Positions 32,800-41,391 of a DNA stretch of 64,000 nucleotides are shown piece after piece. The position numbers and the translations under genes were made by a program. This stretch comes from UBA4644 sp900555855 (lineage in GTDB: Bacteria > Bacillota > Clostridia > Oscillospirales > Butyricicoccaceae). Under the pieces are notes generated by a model that was not told where the DNA came from, ran no database searches, and was given only the letters and a program-made list of their open reading frames with translations. Position 1 is the stretch's first letter. Every line of letters begins with the position of its first letter. The stretch is taken from contig DAWAJD010000005.1 in the NCBI GenBank assembly GCA_052289195.1, positions 1 to 64,000 of the forward strand, written 5' to 3'.

Positions 32800-33108
32800 A
32801 TGCTGAACCGCGTGATCGTGAACATCGACGATTTTGATTATACCGTGGTCTCGGAGGATCCTGAGGAATATATTCGCAAAAATGCCGCACTGGTGGACCA
32901 GACCATCCGGGAGATCAAGGCCTCCACGCCTTTCTCCGCCATGACCTCCGCCGTGCTGGCTGCCATGAACCTTTCGGACAAGTATTACAAGGCCCAGGAC
33001 TCCGCTGACGGGCTGCGGGTGCAGATCAAGGACTATGCGGAGGAATGCGCCCGGCTGCGGGCGGAGGTGGCACGGCTGAACAAAGAGCTCAAGGAAGCCA
33101 AGCGCTGA
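32800..33108 (+). CDS. zapA: Cell division protein ZapA
   Basis: A 102-residue ZapA-type protein: N-terminal beta strand RVIVNIDDFDYTVVSEDPEEYIRKNAALVDQTIREI typical of the family, then MTSAVLAAMNLSDKYYKA and a long C-terminal coiled coil (about 65-102). ZapA cross-links FtsZ filaments at the division ring. CAGGGGG precedes the ATG. The U32 protease gene follows 13 bp later, a neighbourhood common in Clostridia. Confidence 0.88.
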   Translation: MLNRVIVNIDDFDYTVVSEDPEEYIRKNAALVDQTIREIKASTPFSAMTSAVLAAMNLSDKYYKAQDSADGLRVQIKDYAEECARLRAEVARLNKELKEAKR

Positions 33109-33121
33109 GAGGAGACCGCTC

Positions 33122-35212
33122 ATGCCTATGGAACTGATGAGCCCTGCCGGCTCGCTGGAGGGCGTGATCGCCGCCGTCCGCGGAGGAGCAGACGCCGTTT
33201 ATTTTGGAACAGGCGACTTCAACGCCCGCCGCAACGCCAAAAATCTGGAGGGCGACGATCTGGCGGAGGCCCTGCGGTATTGCCGCCTGCGGGGCGTGCG
33301 AACCTATGTCACCGTCAACACGCTGGTCACGGACCGGGAGCTTTCCCGGGCAAGGGAGCTGATCCTGCAGCTGAACCGGCTGGGAGCCGATGCTCTGATC
33401 GTGCAGGATCTGGGTATGGCCCGGATGATCCGTGCATTGGCACCGGACCTGCCCATCCATGCCTCTACCCAGATGACCATCCACAATATCGGCGGCGTTT
33501 TGCAGGCACACAGGCTGGGCTTTTCCCGGGTGGTGCTTTCCCGGGAGCTGCCGCTGGAGGAGATTGCCTTTATTTGTAAAAACAGCCCGGTGGAGATCGA
33601 GGTCTTCGTCCATGGGGCGCTTTGTATGTGCTATTCCGGTCAATGCTATCTTTCCGCAGCTATCGGCGGAAGGTCAGGCAACCGGGGCCTGTGCGCCCAG
33701 CCCTGCCGGATGTCCTACAGCCTTCCCGGCGAGGGCATGGAGCATCCGCTGAGTCTGAAGGATCTTTCGCTGGCGGAGCATCTTTCCCAGCTGGAGCAGG
33801 CCGGCGTCCACACTTTGAAGATCGAGGGCCGCATGAAGCGGCCGGAATATACCGCGCTGGTCACCAGCATTTATAAAAGGGCACTGACGGAGCGCCGCGC
33901 GCCCACGGCGGAGGAGCTTTCCCGGCTGCAGGCGGTTTTTTCCCGGGAGGGCTTTACGGACGGCTATTTTACCGGGCACAAGGGCCCGGAGATGTTCGGC
34001 ACCCGGCAAGAGGAAAACGGCCGGGAGACCCGGGAGCTTTATAAGCAGGCGCAGACCATCTATCAATCCCAGCCGGAGCCGCCCACGGTCCCGGTGGAGC
34101 TGCGGTTTTCCGCCCATGCGGAGCAGCCCATGGTTCTTCTGGCGGAGGATCGGGACGGACACCGGTATGAGACGGTGGGTATTCCTGCGGAGCCTGCCCT
34201 GCGGCGGGCCACCACGGAGGAGGAGGTGCGCTCCGCTCTGAGCAAGACCGGCGGGACTGTTTTTTTCCCCGAAACGGTGGATGTCGACCTGGAGGAGGGC
34301 CTGCGGGCCTCTGCCGCCGCCATCAACGCCATGCGCCGGCAATGTCTGGAGGGCCTTGCCCTGCAGCGGAAAAAGCCGCCCCAGCGCCGGCAGGGTCCGT
34401 GGCAGCCCGGCGTCCAGCGGCTGCAGCGGCAGCAGCCCCCGGGCTATATTTTCTCCTTCCTTTCCGTGGACCAGCTCACCTCCCCCATCCTGCGGGCCGG
34501 GGCGGAGATGCTCTGGCTGCCCCTGCGGGAGCTGGCGGAAAACGCCCAGCTGGTCCGTGCGCTGACGGAGCAGGGCCTGCGCTTTGCCGCCGTGCCGGAC
34601 CGGATCATTTTTGACGGACAGTGGGCGGAGACGCTGGCGCAGCTGCGGCAGGTCCGGGCGGCGGGCGTTTCCGATCTGGTGTGCAGCAATCTGGGGCAGA
34701 TCCCCATCGTGCACCGGCTGAACATGGCGCTGCACGGGGATTTTGGCCTGAACATCATGAACTCCCAGTCTGTGCGGGAGCTTTCCCGGCTGGGGCTTTC
34801 CTCCTGCACGCTTTCCTTTGAAATGAATCTGGCCCAGATCCGGGATATGAGCCTGGGCATGGACTGCCAGCTGCTGGCCTATGGCCGCCTGCCCCTGATG
34901 ATCACGGAAAACACCATCCTCCCGCCGGACCGGCAGGGCAAGCCCGGCAAGGCGGCGCTGATGGACAAGACAGGCCGCGCCTTCCCGATCCTGCCGGAGA
35001 GCCACGGACGCGCCACGCTTTACAACGCGGAGACCCTCTGGCTGGCGGACAAGAAGGAGGAGCTATCCGGGCTGGGCCTGCGGTGGCTGCGGCTGAGCTT
35101 CACCACCGAGACGCCCCGGGAGATCGAGGCGGTCATCCGGGCGTATCAGACCGGCGACGGGCCCATGCCTGCCCGGGCCACAAGAGGACTTTATTACCGA
35201 GGTGTATTATGA
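33122..35212 (+). CDS. U32 family peptidase (RlhA/collagenase-like) with DUF3656
   Basis: A 696-residue protein. The N-terminal TIM-barrel-like U32 domain (LMSPAGSLEGVIAAVRGGADAVYFG at the start) contains the family Cys cluster GALCMCYSGQC...GNRGLCAQPCR (about 163-197), which in related proteins binds an Fe-S cluster or takes part in RNA hydroxylation (RlhA, 23S C2501). The rest (about 320-696) is the DUF3656-type extension. Peptidase activity is historical; an RNA-modification role is equally plausible. The start at 33122 follows GAGGAG. The stop overlaps the dut start (ATGA). Confidence 0.88.
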   Translation: MPMELMSPAGSLEGVIAAVRGGADAVYFGTGDFNARRNAKNLEGDDLAEALRYCRLRGVRTYVTVNTLVTDRELSRARELILQLNRLGADALIVQDLGMARMIRALAPDLPIHASTQMTIHNIGGVLQAHRLGFSRVVLSRELPLEEIAFICKNSPVEIEVFVHGALCMCYSGQCYLSAAIGGRSGNRGLCAQPCRMSYSLPGEGMEHPLSLKDLSLAEHLSQLEQAGVHTLKIEGRMKRPEYTALVTSIYKRALTERRAPTAEELSRLQAVFSREGFTDGYFTGHKGPEMFGTRQEENGRETRELYKQAQTIYQSQPEPPTVPVELRFSAHAEQPMVLLAEDRDGHRYETVGIPAEPALRRATTEEEVRSALSKTGGTVFFPETVDVDLEEGLRASAAAINAMRRQCLEGLALQRKKPPQRRQGPWQPGVQRLQRQQPPGYIFSFLSVDQLTSPILRAGAEMLWLPLRELAENAQLVRALTEQGLRFAAVPDRIIFDGQWAETLAQLRQVRAAGVSDLVCSNLGQIPIVHRLNMALHGDFGLNIMNSQSVRELSRLGLSSCTLSFEMNLAQIRDMSLGMDCQLLAYGRLPLMITENTILPPDRQGKPGKAALMDKTGRAFPILPESHGRATLYNAETLWLADKKEELSGLGLRWLRLSFTTETPREIEAVIRAYQTGDGPMPARATRGLYYRGVL

Positions 35213-35682
35213 TACCGGAATGTTTGGAAGCGCTGGCGCTGCCGGTCTGCCGGCTGGAGCGCTGCGGAAAAAAGCCTTCCCTGCCTGCCCGGCAGACGGA
35301 GGACGCTGCCGGCGTGGATCTGGCGGCCTTTCTGCCGGAGGGTGAGCTTGTGATCCCCGCCGGAGGACGGGCACTGGTCCCCACGGGACTGACCATGGCC
35401 GTTCCCCGGGGATGGGGCGGCTTTGTGCTGGCCCGGTCCAGCATGGGCGTCAAATACGGCGTCAATCTTTCCAACGGCGTGGGCCTCATCGACCCGGACT
35501 ACCGGGGCGAGGTCAAGGTGGCCCTGATCAATCATTCCGATGCGGCCTTCACCGTGCGCGACGGCGACCGCATCGCCCAGCTGGTGCTGCTGCCGGCGCC
35601 CTGCGTGTCGCTTGTGGAAAAAGACGCGCTGGAGGAGACCGCCCGGGGGACCGGCGGCTTCGGCAGCACCGGCCGCCGCTGA
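35209..35682 (+). CDS. dut: Deoxyuridine 5'-triphosphate nucleotidohydrolase
   Basis: A 157-residue trimeric-type dUTPase converting dUTP to dUMP and pyrophosphate, preventing uracil incorporation and feeding thymidylate synthesis. All five motifs are present: AGVDLAAF (about 34-41), RSSMGVKYGV (about 76-85), NGVGLIDPDYRGEVKVALIN (about 89-108), GDRIAQLVLLP (about 120-130) and the flexible C-terminal RGTGGFGSTGR. It overlaps the U32 gene by 4 bp, so translation is coupled. Confidence 0.95.
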   Translation: MIPECLEALALPVCRLERCGKKPSLPARQTEDAAGVDLAAFLPEGELVIPAGGRALVPTGLTMAVPRGWGGFVLARSSMGVKYGVNLSNGVGLIDPDYRGEVKVALINHSDAAFTVRDGDRIAQLVLLPAPCVSLVEKDALEETARGTGGFGSTGRR

Positions 35683-35703
35683 CCGCGGCAGAAAGGGGAG
35701 CCT

Positions 35704-36288
35704 ATGCTCATTCTCGCTTCTCAGTCGCCCCGGCGCAGGGCGCTGCTTTCTCAGATCACCGATGATTTTGTCGTCCGGCCCACCGGCTGCGACGAGACGC
35801 TCTGCTGCGCCGATCCGGCGGAGCATGTGCGCCTTTTGGCCTGCCGCAAGGCGGAGGCGGCCCTGCACGAGCAGGCCCCCGGCCCGGCAGACGCCATCGT
35901 GGCGGCGGATACGGTGGTCTATCTGGACGGGGATATTCTGGAAAAGCCCGTCTCCGCCGAAGATGCCGCCGCCATGCTGCGCCGGCTCTCCGGGCGGGAA
36001 AATACCGTCTGCACCGGCGTGGCCGTGGTCTATCAGGGCCGGCTGCATTCCTTCACCTGTAAAACGGAGGTCCGCTTTTATGACCTGACGGAGACGGAGA
36101 TCGCCGAATATGTGGCCTCCGGCGAGCCCATGGACAAGGCCGGCGCCTACGCCATTCAGGGCAGGGGCGCGCTGCTGGTGCGGGAGATCCGGGGAGATTA
36201 TTGCAATGTGGTGGGTCTGCCCGTGGCGCCGCTGTTCCGGCTGCTGCGGGAGCTGGGCGTGCCGCTGAAGGAGGGGGGCCGGGCATGA
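35704..36288 (+). CDS. maf: Maf/septum-formation nucleoside triphosphate pyrophosphatase
   Basis: A 194-residue Maf protein, a house-cleaning pyrophosphatase for dTTP/UTP or modified nucleotides. LILASQSPRRRALLSQI (phosphate-binding N-terminus), VAADTVVYLDG with the catalytic Asp near 69, EKPVSAEDAAAMLRRLSGRENTV near 79 and the DKAGAYAIQGRGALLV segment near 143 are all present. Preceded by AAAGGGGAG and overlapping mreC by 4 bp, it sits in the classic maf-mreC-mreD shape cluster. mreB itself is not in the window. Confidence 0.94.
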   Translation: MLILASQSPRRRALLSQITDDFVVRPTGCDETLCCADPAEHVRLLACRKAEAALHEQAPGPADAIVAADTVVYLDGDILEKPVSAEDAAAMLRRLSGRENTVCTGVAVVYQGRLHSFTCKTEVRFYDLTETEIAEYVASGEPMDKAGAYAIQGRGALLVREIRGDYCNVVGLPVAPLFRLLRELGVPLKEGGRA

Positions 36289-37112
36289 AGCTGCTGCGCT
36301 CCAAGCTGTTTTGGTTCACTGCGCTGCTGGTGGCGGTCTGTCTGGCGCTGATGCTCTGGTCCGGCGTCACCGGAAAGCCGTCGTTTCTGTCCAACATCAC
36401 CGGCGCGGTGGTGACGCCGCTGCAGAACGGGCTTTCCCGGGCGGCGGACTGGTTCGGCGATCTGTTTGGCTATTTTTACCGCTACGACGCGCTGGTGGCG
36501 GAAAACGAAGATCTGAAGGAGCAGCTCCGGCAATATCAGGCGCTGGAGGACCGTTATTACGCCTCCGTGGACCAGAATACGGCCCTGCGGGAGGCGGCTG
36601 GCATCAAAAAACGCCACGCGGATTATGAGCTGGAGCTTTGCGCCGTGGTCTCCGTGGCGGGCAGCGGCTTTCAGAGCGCTCTTACCCTCAGCCGGGGCAG
36701 CCTGGCGGGCATCGAAGAGGGCGATCCGGTGATCACCGGAGACGGGCTGGTGGGCTTTGTCTCTGAGGTGGGGTCGAATTACTGCACCGTCACCACCGTC
36801 ATCAATGCAGATTTTACCGCTGCGGCCATGGTCTCCCGTACCCGGGAGGTGGTGGTCACGGAGGGAAGCTTTGAGCTGGCGGCGGAGGGGTCGCTGAAGG
36901 TGGCCTATCTGGAAAACGATGCGGATCTGGTCCCTGGCGACCGGATCATCACCAGCGGCGGAGCCTATCCGCCGGAGCTGATCATCGGGACGGTCCGCTC
37001 CGTCCAGCCGGAGCGCCACGGCGTGTGCAGCTATGCCGCGCTGGAGCCGGCGGTGGCGCTGGATTCCCTGAGCACAGTGTTTGTCATTAAAGATTTTGAT
37101 GTGGAGAGCTGA
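36285..37112 (+). CDS. mreC: Rod shape-determining protein MreC
   Basis: A 275-residue bitopic protein: short cytoplasmic start, one transmembrane helix (about 9-27), coiled coil (about 65-105, VAENEDLKEQLRQYQALEDRYYASVDQN), then the beta-rich periplasmic-type core with GLVGFVSEVGSNYCTVTTVINADF near 150 and the GDRIITSGGAYPPELIIGTV hairpin near 220. It scaffolds PBP2 and the elongasome. ATGA overlap with maf; mreD starts 4 bp after its stop. Confidence 0.94.
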   Translation: MKLLRSKLFWFTALLVAVCLALMLWSGVTGKPSFLSNITGAVVTPLQNGLSRAADWFGDLFGYFYRYDALVAENEDLKEQLRQYQALEDRYYASVDQNTALREAAGIKKRHADYELELCAVVSVAGSGFQSALTLSRGSLAGIEEGDPVITGDGLVGFVSEVGSNYCTVTTVINADFTAAAMVSRTREVVVTEGSFELAAEGSLKVAYLENDADLVPGDRIITSGGAYPPELIIGTVRSVQPERHGVCSYAALEPAVALDSLSTVFVIKDFDVES

Positions 37113-37115
37113 ACC

Positions 37116-37640
37116 ATGCTGCAATCCCGTTCCCAGCGTTATGCCTTGTTGAAATACGGCGGCTACGCCCTGCTTTTGCTGGGCGTGTTTCTGCTGCAGT
37201 CCTCCCGGGGGACGGCGCTTTTTCTCTGGGGCGCTTCGCCCAATGCGCTGCCCTTTTTTTTGGCGGCGGTGGCGCTGGTGGAGGGGCCCTATGCCGGCGG
37301 CAGCTTCGGCTTTGTCTGCGGTATGCTGCTGACGCTGAACAGCACCGGGCTGGAGGGGCTGCAGGCGCTGTATCTGGCGCTGTTTGGCGTGCTGTTTGGC
37401 CTGTTCGGCGCGGAATATCTTCGTCCGGTGATCCCCTCGGCCCTCGCCGGAGGGCTGCTTTGCCTGGGGATCCAGGCGGTGTTCCGCTATGTTTTTGTTT
37501 ATCTGCTGATCTATCGCGCCGGCCCCGGCTATGCTCTGCGCCAATTCTGCGGCGAGCTGCTTTTGTCGCTGCCGCTGGGAGCGGCGGTCTGGCTGGCGGT
37601 CCGGCGGATCCACCGGCGCTTTACGGAGGAGACCCTATGA
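37116..37640 (+). CDS. mreD: Rod shape-determining protein MreD
   Basis: A 174-residue membrane protein with about five helices, including the MreD-like YALLLLGVFLLQSS start and VALVEGPYAGGSFGFVCGMLLTL near 50. It is poorly conserved in general, but the position between mreC and PBP2 makes the call firm. It overlaps the PBP2 start by 4 bp. Confidence 0.88.
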   Translation: MLQSRSQRYALLKYGGYALLLLGVFLLQSSRGTALFLWGASPNALPFFLAAVALVEGPYAGGSFGFVCGMLLTLNSTGLEGLQALYLALFGVLFGLFGAEYLRPVIPSALAGGLLCLGIQAVFRYVFVYLLIYRAGPGYALRQFCGELLLSLPLGAAVWLAVRRIHRRFTEETL

Positions 37641-39700
37641 GCACCCGTTCCCGCCGTATTCTGGCCATGTGCGTTTTGCTGATGCTGCTGCTGAGCGGCA
37701 TCACCTACCGCCTGATCCAGCTGCAGCTGGTGGAGGGCGGCGAGATTTCTCAGGAGGTCAACGCCAACATCATCCGAAAATATACCGAGCCTGCCTCCCG
37801 GGGCGAGATCCTGGATGCGGACGGCAATGTTCTTGCGGGCAACGCGCTGGGCTTTTCCGTTCAGGTGGATTATTATAATTGGGATAAGGAGCAGCAGAAC
37901 GAAGTTTTGCAGAAGCTCTGGACGCTGCTCTCTGCAGCGAGCATCCCCTGCAACGATGTGCTGCCTCTGACCACCGACTGGCCCACCCGCTACACCTACG
38001 ATTCTCTGGAAAGCGGCGCGGGCAAAAAGCTGGCCGCCTTTATGGAGGCGCGGGAATGGGGCACGCCGGAGACGGTGAACGCCGGTCGGCTGCTCAATCT
38101 TCTCTGCGAATACTATGCGCTGGACCCTAACCTGCCGCTGGAGGAGCGCCGCCATCTCATCGGCCTGCGCTATTATCTGGACGACTGCCAGTTTTCCGCC
38201 TATAATACGCCGCTGACGCTGGCGCCCAGCGTGGAGATCTCCGTGGTGGCGGAGCTGGCGGAATATGCCGGCGAGCTGCCGGGCGTGGAGGTTCAGGTGG
38301 TGGACAGCCGCAAATATCCCACCACGCTGGCGACCCATGTGCTGGGGCGGATCGGCTCCATTGACCGGGAGGAATATGAAGCGCTGAAGGAGAAGGATTA
38401 CAGCCTGAACGATGTGCTGGGCAAAAACGGCATGGAGAAGGCGCTGGAGACCTATCTGCGGGGGGAGGACGGCGTCCGGGCCGTGGAGGTGGACCGCAGG
38501 ACCGGCCAGGTGGTGACGGAATATATGGTGGAGGAGACCCAGCCGGGCAACGATTGCTATCTCACCATCCGCTCCGATCTGCAGCAGCGGGCGGAGACTG
38601 CGCTGGCGGAGACGCTGGCCTCCATTAAGGAAAAGGGTGCGCAGTCCAAGAACAAGGACGGCGCCGATGTGGAGGGAGGCGCGGTGGTGGTGCTTCAGGT
38701 GGACACCGGCGAGGTGCTTGCCATGGCAAGCTGGCCCACCTACAGTCTGGCCACCTTTCAGGCGGACTACTCGCAGAATGCCACCGATCCCCTGCGCCCC
38801 TTCTGGAACCGGGCGGCACAGGGCACCTATTCTCCCGGCTCCACCTTCAAGATGGCCACCGCGTTGGCTTCGCTGGAGGAGGGCATCATCACGCCCCGCA
38901 CCAAGATCACCGACAAGGGCCGCTATGAGCGCTACAGCGATTATCAGCCCAAGTGCTGGATCTACCGGCAGCACGGCCGCACCCACGGCACCATCAATGT
39001 GAGCGAGGCGCTGAAATATTCCTGCAACTATTTCTTTTATGAGATGGGCTATCAGCTGGGCATCGAGCGGCTGGAACGCTATGCCTCGCAGCTGGGTCTG
39101 GGGCAGCGCACCGGCATCGAGATCGAGGAGAACGCCGGCATTCTGGCCGGGCCGGAGGAGCGGGAGGCCCGGGGCGGTGCGCCATGGTATCCCGCCGATG
39201 TGCTCATGGCGGCCATCGGACAGGGGGATCATCTGTTTTCCCCTCTGCAGCTGGCCAACTATGTGGCAACGCTGGTCAACGGCGGCACACGCTACCGGCC
39301 CCATCTGCTGAAAAAGATCACGGATTACACCAACACCAAAACGCTGCTGGAGATTCAGCCCACCGTTTTGAACACCGTGGACATCTCCGATGCCTCGCTG
39401 GAGGCCATCAAGCAGGGAATGAAGGGCGTCGTTACCGAAGACGGCACCGCCAGCTCCTATTTCCGGGATTTCCCCATCAGCGTCGGCGGCAAGACCGGCT
39501 CCGCACAGATGGTGAACCATAGCGCCACCGGCGTGTTCGTTTCCTTCGCCCCCTATGATGAGCCGGAGATCGCCGTTTGCGTGGTGGGAGAATATGCATC
39601 CTCCGGCGGCAGCCTGGCTCCCGTTGCCATTGCCATTTACGATGAATATTTTGGCTTGGGCCTTTCTTCTGCGGAGCGCGAAGGAGAATCCGTCAATTAG
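37637..39700 (+). CDS. mrdA: Penicillin-binding protein 2 (class B transpeptidase)
   Basis: A 687-residue elongation-specific transpeptidase: N-terminal transmembrane anchor (about 8-28), pedestal region starting SRGEILDADGNVLAGN near 54, and transpeptidase domain with SxxK in YSPGSTFKM (Ser near 400), SxN in KYSCNYFFYE (near 460) and KTG in GGKTGSAQM (near 618). It makes peptide cross-links during side-wall growth with MreCD. The start at 37637 is coupled to mreD. No rodA gene follows directly; a promoter for minD lies next. Confidence 0.94.
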   Translation: MSTRSRRILAMCVLLMLLLSGITYRLIQLQLVEGGEISQEVNANIIRKYTEPASRGEILDADGNVLAGNALGFSVQVDYYNWDKEQQNEVLQKLWTLLSAASIPCNDVLPLTTDWPTRYTYDSLESGAGKKLAAFMEAREWGTPETVNAGRLLNLLCEYYALDPNLPLEERRHLIGLRYYLDDCQFSAYNTPLTLAPSVEISVVAELAEYAGELPGVEVQVVDSRKYPTTLATHVLGRIGSIDREEYEALKEKDYSLNDVLGKNGMEKALETYLRGEDGVRAVEVDRRTGQVVTEYMVEETQPGNDCYLTIRSDLQQRAETALAETLASIKEKGAQSKNKDGADVEGGAVVVLQVDTGEVLAMASWPTYSLATFQADYSQNATDPLRPFWNRAAQGTYSPGSTFKMATALASLEEGIITPRTKITDKGRYERYSDYQPKCWIYRQHGRTHGTINVSEALKYSCNYFFYEMGYQLGIERLERYASQLGLGQRTGIEIEENAGILAGPEEREARGGAPWYPADVLMAAIGQGDHLFSPLQLANYVATLVNGGTRYRPHLLKKITDYTNTKTLLEIQPTVLNTVDISDASLEAIKQGMKGVVTEDGTASSYFRDFPISVGGKTGSAQMVNHSATGVFVSFAPYDEPEIAVCVVGEYASSGGSLAPVAIAIYDEYFGLGLSSAEREGESVN

Positions 39701-39736
39701 ACTGTATAACTCCAAAAAGATTCTGCATTTTGACTC

Positions 39737-39765
39737 TTGAGATTTTTCAAAAAAGCGTTTATACT
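39737..39765 (+). promoter_or_regulatory. Promoter of the minD gene
   Basis: TTGAGA (39737-39742), 17-bp spacer, TATACT (39760-39765), 38 bp before the ATG. Confidence 0.8.
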
Positions 39766-39803
39766 ATATTATTGGTAAAATATTCAGCGAAAGGACGGGC
39801 GCT

Positions 39804-40568
39804 ATGGGCTGTGTCATTGCGGTGGCCTCCGGCAAGGGCGGGACGGGGAAGACCTCCTTCTGCGCCAATGTTGCCGTCTCCCTGTGCGCCCTGGGCGAAA
39901 AGGTCCTGCTCATCGATGCAGATTCCGGGCTGCGCAGTCTGGATCTGGTGCTTGGTATGAGCGACAGCCTGCTGTTTTCCTATGGCGATGTGATCCGGGG
40001 CAACGCCGGCCTGAAGGAGGCGGCCGTGCCCCATCCGGAGGTGAGCAGCCTGCGGGTGCTGACGGCGCCGGGCCAGCCTGGCGTGGGCGAGATCTATGCG
40101 CCAAAGGATATTACAGCGCTGCTGCAGCGGGCCCGGGCCCATTTTACCTTTACGCTGGTGGACTGCGCCGCGGGGCTGGGCAGCGATGTGCTTTCCTTTG
40201 CCGCCGCGGCAGACCGGGCTGTCATCGTCTCCACCTCGGATTATACCGCCCTGCGGGGCGCGCAGAGCACGGCCAGCGTCTTTTCCCGCATCGGGCAGGA
40301 CCGCTGCGCCATCGTGGTCAACCGGCTGCGGCCGGGCATGATCCAGCAGGGCTCTGCCGCCAATGTGGACCGGGCGATGGACGCCTCCGGGCTGTCTCTT
40401 TTGGGCGTGGTCCCGGAGGACGAGAGCGTCATTGCCTGCGGCAACCGGGGGAAGATCCTGGCGCTGGAGGATTATGGCGCGGCAGCGCAGGCTTATATGA
40501 ATATTGCGAAACGGCTCCTTGGCCGGCGGGTCCGCCTGTTGGACCAGATCCCGGGAAAATGGAGCTGA
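39804..40568 (+). CDS. minD: MinD/ParA-family septum-site ATPase
   Basis: A 254-residue deviant Walker A ATPase: VASGKGGTGKTSFCANVAVSL (about 7-27), switch I IDADSGLRSLDLVLGM near 38 (MinD-like LRNLD motif) and Walker B VDCAAGLG near 118. The last residues (IAKRLLGRRVRLLDQI) can form a basic amphipathic helix like the MinD membrane anchor. No minC or minE is beside it, but mreCD-PBP2 precede it as in many Clostridia. A FlhG-type role is less likely given no flagellar genes. Confidence 0.82.
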   Translation: MGCVIAVASGKGGTGKTSFCANVAVSLCALGEKVLLIDADSGLRSLDLVLGMSDSLLFSYGDVIRGNAGLKEAAVPHPEVSSLRVLTAPGQPGVGEIYAPKDITALLQRARAHFTFTLVDCAAGLGSDVLSFAAAADRAVIVSTSDYTALRGAQSTASVFSRIGQDRCAIVVNRLRPGMIQQGSAANVDRAMDASGLSLLGVVPEDESVIACGNRGKILALEDYGAAAQAYMNIAKRLLGRRVRLLDQIPGKWS

Positions 40569-40623
40569 AGAAATAAAGAAAAGGCCGAAACAGGCGGCCT
40601 GAGGACACAGATAAGGAGGAACC

Positions 40624-41031
40624 ATGAATATCGCGATCATTGCGCAAAACCGGAAAAAGGAACTGATGGTGCAGTTTTGCATCGCTTACTGCGGCCTTCT
40701 GGCCAAGCATAATCTCTGCGCCACCGCAACTACAGGCAAAATGATCATGGACGCCACGGGACTGAAGATCGACTGCCTGCTGCCCGGCTCCACCGGCGGC
40801 GAACAGCAGATCGCGGCCCGGGTCTCTTATAACGAGATCGACCTGGTGTTCTTCTTCCGGGATCCGCTGGAAAAATATCAGAACGACGCGCAGATCAACG
40901 ATCTGCTGCGCTCCTGCGACCAGAACTGCATCCCTGTCGCCACCAATGTGGCCACGGCGGAGGTCCTGATCCAGGGGCTGGCCAGAGGGGATCTGGCCTG
41001 GCGGGAGATCAACCCCAACGCCACCTTCTGA
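40624..41031 (+). CDS. mgsA: Methylglyoxal synthase
   Basis: A 135-residue enzyme that converts dihydroxyacetone phosphate to methylglyoxal and phosphate, a bypass of lower glycolysis. IAIIAQNRKKELMVQFC at the start, TATTGKMIMDATGL near 36, PGSTGGEQQIAARVSYNEIDLVFFFRDPL near 54 with the catalytic Asp in the DLVFFF..DP region, and the CIPVATNVATAE end are family features. GGAGG precedes the ATG. It is often found next to minD/rodA in Clostridia. Confidence 0.93.
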   Translation: MNIAIIAQNRKKELMVQFCIAYCGLLAKHNLCATATTGKMIMDATGLKIDCLLPGSTGGEQQIAARVSYNEIDLVFFFRDPLEKYQNDAQINDLLRSCDQNCIPVATNVATAEVLIQGLARGDLAWREINPNATF

Positions 41032-41045
41032 CCGCCGGAAGGGCC

Positions 41046-41074
41046 TTGACTTTTCAAGGGTTCCATGCCATAAT
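41046..41074 (+). promoter_or_regulatory. Promoter of the T-box-hisS-aspS operon
   Basis: TTGACT (41046-41051), 17-bp spacer, CATAAT (41069-41074), just before the T-box leader. Confidence 0.75.
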
Positions 41075-41079
41075 GAACC

Positions 41080-41329
41080 GTGTTCCGCGAAGAGGGAGCA
41101 GGAGTACGCAAGGGCCGCGCCCACAGGGAAGGATGCCTGAGACTGGAAGCATCCGGCAGACGGGCCTTGCGGAAGACAGCGCCGGAGCGGGCGCATAAGG
41201 CAGCTTTGCCGAAAGCGCGGCAGGCCCCGCCGCCATGGGGCAGAAAAAAGGGCGCGTTTGCGCCGAACATGGGTGGCACCACGAAGCGAAGCTCGCTCTC
41301 GTCCCATTGCAGGGACGGGAGCGTTTTTT
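41080..41329 (+). promoter_or_regulatory. T-box riboswitch of hisS-aspS, aspartate specifier likely
   Basis: Stem I is formed by CGCAAGG (about 41110-41116) and CCTTGCG (about 41165-41171), with an AGTA motif on the 5' side and GAA-GAC-A on the 3' side, giving GAC (41175-41177) as specifier, which reads tRNA-Asp. The T-box core GGGTGGCACCACG is at 41271-41283, and the terminator stem GCTCTCGTCCC / GGGACGGGAGC with TTTTTTT ends at 41329. Uncharged tRNA should switch it to antitermination. The T-box core and terminator are certain; the specifier assignment is less so. Confidence 0.88.
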
Positions 41330-41391
41330 TAGACGAATTTCCGGATTTTTTGTAATATTTTGATATTTGAATACAGAAAGGAATCAGAATT

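Noticed and set aside
34300..34440. Possible frameshift in the middle of the U32 protease gene
   Set aside because: The low-complexity KKPPQRRQGPWQPGVQRLQRQQPPG stretch is an inter-domain linker; the frame is continuous and both domains are intact.
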